Assembly: GCA_035642095.1 (NCBI GenBank)
Contig: DASQTB010000143.1
Span: forward strand, 1 to 24,060
Direction of reading: 5' to 3'
Origin: DASQTB01 sp035642095
Lineage (GTDB): Bacteria > Actinomycetota > UBA4738 > CALAEC01
DNA: 24,060 nt
The translations under genes and the position numbers were made by a program. The notes beneath the pieces are model-generated. The model did no database searches and was not told where the DNA came from. It saw only the letters and a program-made list of their open reading frames with translations. This document shows, in pieces, positions 21,316 through 24,060 of this stretch (position 1 is its first letter; each line of letters opens with the position of its first letter).

Positions 21316-23268
21316 GTGAGGGGGCACTTTTTCCACTTCGAGCCGGACCCGGATGCCCGGCCGGTGACCAGGGCAACGCTCCGCCGGGTGGTGGGGATCT
21401 TCAAGCCCTACCGGCGGACCGTGTACGCGGTCGGGCTGCTGATCCTAGTCACGTCCGGCCTGGGGGTGATCAACCCCCTGCTGATCAAGGTCATCTTCGA
21501 CCGAGCCCTGTTCCCTCCCGGCGGGCCTCGACTGGGCCTCCTGTGGGTCCTGGTCGGGTTGATGTTCGCCATCCCCATCGTGTCCGGGCTCCTGGGGATC
21601 TGGCAGACGTACCTGTCGAACCTGGTGGGGCAACGGGTCATGCAGGACCTCCGGAACTCGCTGTACGCCCACCTCCAGCGGATGCACCTCCGCTTCTTCA
21701 CGTCGACCCGGACCGGAGAGATCCAGTCGCGGCTGTCGAACGACGTGGGAGGAGTGCAGTCGGTGGTCACCGATACGGCCTCCGGCGTGTTGTCGAGCGT
21801 GGTCATCGTCATCAGCACGGTGGTGGCAATGCTCGTGCTCTCGTGGCAGCTCACCCTGCTGTCGCTGGGGACCTTGCCGTTCTTCTTCTGGCTGACGGCG
21901 AAGGTCGGCCGGGCCCGTCGGGAGGTGGCGTCCTCGACCCAGAAGAGCATGGCCGACCTCTCGGCCATCACCGAGGAGACGCTGTCGGTCTCGGGGATCC
22001 TCCTGTCGAAGGCGTTCGGGAGGCAGCGCTACGAGACCGACCGGTTTCAGAAGGAGAACCAGCGGCTGGCCGGGCTTCAGATCCGGCAGCAGATGATCGG
22101 ACGGTCGTTCTTCGCCACGATCCAGATCTTCTTCTCGGTCACCCCCGCGCTCGTGTACCTGGTGGCCGGCCTGGTCCTTGCCGACGGACCGAGCAGTCTC
22201 ACGCCGGGAACCATCGTGGCGTTCACCACCCTCCAGAGTCGGCTGTTCTTCCCCGTCGGCCAGATGCTGCAGGTGAGCGTTGAGGTCCAGAGCGCCATGG
22301 CCCTGTTCGAGAGGATCTTCGAGTACCTGGACATGCCGCACGAGATCGTGGACCGGCCCGGCGCCCGGACGGTGGAGCCGGCCGCCGTCCGGGGGGAGGT
22401 CGGCTTCCGGAACGTGTCCTTCCGGTACGACCCGGCGGAGGCGGAGGGAGACGGCGCGGCCCCGGTCCCGGTTAGCCCACCCGACGAGGAGGAGCGGGAG
22501 CGCCAGCGACGGGTGTGGACCCTGGAGAACGTGGACCTGGAGGTCCGCCCGGGGCAACTGGCCGCCCTGGTTGGGCCCAGCGGCGCGGGGAAGACCACCA
22601 TGACCTACCTGATCCCCCGGTTCTACGACGTGCAGCGGGGGGCCGTGGAGCTCGACGGGATCGACGTTCGGGACGTCGCCCTGGGGTCGCTCGGCGAGAT
22701 CGTCGGGATGGTCACCCAGGAGACCTATCTGTTCCACGCCAGCGTGCGCCAGAACCTGCTGTACGGAAAACCGGTGGCCACCCAGGAGGAGCTCGAGGCG
22801 GCCGCCCGGGCCGCGTTCATCCACGACCGGATCGCCGAGCTCCCCGAGGGCTACGACACCCTGGTGGGGGAGCGCGGGTACAAGATGTCCGGCGGGGAGA
22901 AGCAGCGCCTGGCCATCGCCAGGGTCATCTTGAAGGACCCCCGGATCCTGCTGCTCGATGAGGCCACGTCGTCGCTGGACACGACGTCGGAGCGGCTGGT
23001 CCAGGAAGCGCTGCGGCCGCTGATGGAGGGCCGAACCACGATCGCCATCGCCCACCGCCTGTCGACCATCCTGGCCGCGGACGTGATCTTCGTCCTCGAC
23101 CGGGGAAGGGTCGTGGAGCGCGGGACCCACGGCCAGCTGCTGGAGCGGGGCGGCCTGTACGCCCACCTGTACCTGCAGCAGTTCCAGGGCGGCGAGGTGG
23201 AGGCTCGGACCGCCGACGGCGTGGTGATGACCTCCGGCGACGTCGTCCAGGAACCGAGGTCGGCCTGA
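21316..23268 (+). CDS. ABC exporter half-transporter (MsbA/MDR type), TMD-NBD fusion
   Basis: A 650-residue type IV exporter subunit working as a dimer. Six membrane helices span about 35-340. The nucleotide-binding domain has the A-loop Tyr371 in SFRYD, Walker A GPSGAGKT (420-427), Q-loop Gln468, signature MSGGEKQR (524-531), Walker B RILLLDEATSSLD with catalytic Glu549, and H-loop His580 in AHRLST. Between the A-loop and the strand TLENVDLEV there is an insertion of about 28 residues (372-400), rich in Pro, Ala, Glu and Arg, that relatives usually lack. Substrate (lipid, drug or peptide) cannot be told. GTG 21316 is set by the TATCCT box 6 nt upstream. Confidence 0.95.
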   Translation: MRGHFFHFEPDPDARPVTRATLRRVVGIFKPYRRTVYAVGLLILVTSGLGVINPLLIKVIFDRALFPPGGPRLGLLWVLVGLMFAIPIVSGLLGIWQTYLSNLVGQRVMQDLRNSLYAHLQRMHLRFFTSTRTGEIQSRLSNDVGGVQSVVTDTASGVLSSVVIVISTVVAMLVLSWQLTLLSLGTLPFFFWLTAKVGRARREVASSTQKSMADLSAITEETLSVSGILLSKAFGRQRYETDRFQKENQRLAGLQIRQQMIGRSFFATIQIFFSVTPALVYLVAGLVLADGPSSLTPGTIVAFTTLQSRLFFPVGQMLQVSVEVQSAMALFERIFEYLDMPHEIVDRPGARTVEPAAVRGEVGFRNVSFRYDPAEAEGDGAAPVPVSPPDEEERERQRRVWTLENVDLEVRPGQLAALVGPSGAGKTTMTYLIPRFYDVQRGAVELDGIDVRDVALGSLGEIVGMVTQETYLFHASVRQNLLYGKPVATQEELEAAARAAFIHDRIAELPEGYDTLVGERGYKMSGGEKQRLAIARVILKDPRILLLDEATSSLDTTSERLVQEALRPLMEGRTTIAIAHRLSTILAADVIFVLDRGRVVERGTHGQLLERGGLYAHLYLQQFQGGEVEARTADGVVMTSGDVVQEPRSA

Positions 23269-23275
23269 GGCGAGC

Positions 23276-23776
23276 CTAGAGTTCGAGCTCGTACGTCCGG
23301 AGGCGGAAGCCGTCGTCGTAGACCTGGTCCTGGCCGCGGCGGAAGCCCATCGACTCGTACAGCGCCTGGGCGGCCGCCATCGACTCGGTGGTCTCCAGCG
23401 TCATCCGGCGTTTCCCGGCGGTCCGGGCCTCCTCGATCGACCCCTCCATGAGCGCCCGGCCGATCCCTCGTCGCCTGGCGGCCGGGTCGACGCCCAGCAT
23501 CCGAACATGCGCCTGATCCTCCTGGAGCGGGGGACGGGTGTGCCCGCCGGGGATGCGGTCGGAGAGTTCAACGGTGACTGTCCCCAGAACCCGGCCGACC
23601 TCGAACGCGCCGAGGACCACCGCGTGGCGAGCCCGGGTCCGGAGGTCGGCCACCCGGCTGAGGTAGTCCGGGTTCGGCGAAGCTCCCTCGGGGCCGAAGA
23701 CCTCGTAGGCCAGTGCCGTCACCCGGCCGGCGTCGTCGAACTCCGCCTCGAGAACGGGGCGAATCTGGACGGCCAT
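23276..23776 (-). CDS. GNAT family N-acetyltransferase
   Basis: A 166-residue acetyltransferase with the GNAT fold. The acetyl-CoA loop is RRRGIGRALM (101-110), preceded by VRMLGVDP (91-98), and the C-terminal ALYESMGF (138-145) is the classic fourth motif. Substrate unknown. ATG 23776 is chosen because TACGCT on the minus strand ends 7 nt upstream and the frame beyond lies in the neighbouring gene. It is divergent from the 6-phosphogluconolactonase gene and convergent with the ABC exporter, 8 bp away. Confidence 0.92.
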   Translation of the reverse strand: MAVQIRPVLEAEFDDAGRVTALAYEVFGPEGASPNPDYLSRVADLRTRARHAVVLGAFEVGRVLGTVTVELSDRIPGGHTRPPLQEDQAHVRMLGVDPAARRRGIGRALMEGSIEEARTAGKRRMTLETTESMAAAQALYESMGFRRGQDQVYDDGFRLRTYELEL

Positions 23777-23783
23777 CGCTTCG

Positions 23784-23800
23784 AGCGTACGGGATAGGCT
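23784..23800. promoter_or_regulatory. back-to-back -10 boxes of GNAT and pgl genes
   Basis: Minus strand TACGCT (23789-23784) ends 7 nt before ATG 23776. Plus strand TAGGCT (23795-23800) ends 6 nt before GTG 23807. Five bp separate the boxes. Confidence 0.55.
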
Positions 23801-23806
23801 CCATCG

Positions 23807-24060
23807 GTGGCGGAGCTGGTCGTCACGGAGGACGTCGCCGGCCGGGCCGTCGAGGCGTTCCTCGAGGCCGCCCCCCGGTTGATCGCTCTGGCCGGCGGCC
23901 GCACCCCGCGAGGGTTCTACGAGCGACTGGCCACCGTCGAGTACGCCTGGGCCGACGTCGACATCCTGTTCACCGACGAGCGCTGCGTGGCGCCCGACCA
24001 TCCGGACTCGAACGTCGGCATGGTCCGGGACCGCCTGGTCTCCCGCCTCTCGCCGGGCCC
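23807..24060 (+). CDS. pgl: 6-phosphogluconolactonase, 3' end outside the window
   Basis: The frame from GTG 23807 stays open to the window end and gives 84 residues, about a third of the protein. It matches the Pgl/DevB family: IALAGGRTPRGFYERLA (26-42), then VDILFTDERCVAPDHPDSNV (51-70), the near-invariant sugar-phosphate binding and catalytic region. The enzyme hydrolyses 6-phosphogluconolactone in the oxidative pentose phosphate pathway in the cytoplasm. Glucose-6-phosphate dehydrogenase would often be a neighbour but is not visible upstream. The GTG follows TAGGCT by 6 nt. Because the frame has no stop inside the window it is easily missed. Confidence 0.9.
   Translation, partial: MAELVVTEDVAGRAVEAFLEAAPRLIALAGGRTPRGFYERLATVEYAWADVDILFTDERCVAPDHPDSNVGMVRDRLVSRLSPG

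Noticed and set aside
1..24060. CRISPR array, transposase, integrase or phage genes
   Set aside because: No regularly spaced repeats, terminal inverted repeats or recognisable mobile-element proteins were seen on either strand.

Overview
The window is GC-rich, densely coding DNA that reads as a chromosomal segment of an actinomycete (Actinomycetota). Four genes support this: a WhiB1-type iron-sulfur regulator, a BldC-type MerR/excisionase regulator, a SigR/SigH sigma factor with an RsrA-type zinc anti-sigma factor, and an F420-dependent luciferase-like oxidoreductase. Many genes also have a TANNNT -10 element 6-7 nt before the start codon and no Shine-Dalgarno, which is typical of leaderless mRNAs in this phylum. 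I cannot name a genus. No mobile element, CRISPR array, rRNA or tRNA was found.

Layout. 1-1670: end of an F420-dependent oxidoreductase gene followed 2 nt later by an alpha/beta hydrolase. 1667-5058: a stress and protein-quality locus, with FtsH on the minus strand, divergent from a SigR-like sigma factor and its overlapping RsrA-like anti-sigma. Next come a small Cys/His protein and a truncated Hsp20 remnant ending in a strong hairpin. A SigR-type motif (GGAAC-N17-GTT) lies just upstream of ftsH, suggesting that the neighbouring sigma factor drives the protease. 5146-8578: bldC-like regulator, a small lipoprotein gene divergent from an S51-like Ser peptidase/amidotransferase, a crotonase-fold protein coupled to endonuclease III, and a BioY biotin transporter. 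8661-13327: whiB1-like gene divergent from a glycerophosphodiester phosphodiesterase, a lipid/diacylglycerol kinase divergent from a small helical protein, a DUF488 protein probably coupled to a tiny unlisted ORF, and a class III aminotransferase. 13331-14869: secreted PGRP-type amidase. 14982-19437: acyl-CoA cluster (CitE-like CoA lyase, acyl-CoA dehydrogenase, MFS exporter, MaoC hydratase), with a probable small minus-strand gene between the dehydrogenase and the exporter. 19451-24060: receiver-histidine kinase protein divergent from a family 5 uracil-DNA glycosylase, an ABC exporter, a GNAT acetyltransferase, and the start of a 6-phosphogluconolactonase gene cut by the window end.

How they fit together. 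Most of the window is housekeeping and accessory metabolism, not one dedicated novel system. The notable signals are: the sigma/anti-sigma/FtsH locus with its inferred regulatory link; a repeated promoter arrangement in which two leaderless genes diverge from -10 boxes only 3-8 bp apart (starts about 30 bp apart); an MFS transporter apparently missing an internal segment of roughly 45-50 residues; an Hsp20 fragment; and two plausible small genes (11063-11257 and 17152-17487, both minus). All functional calls rest on recognised motifs read by eye; no database search was run.
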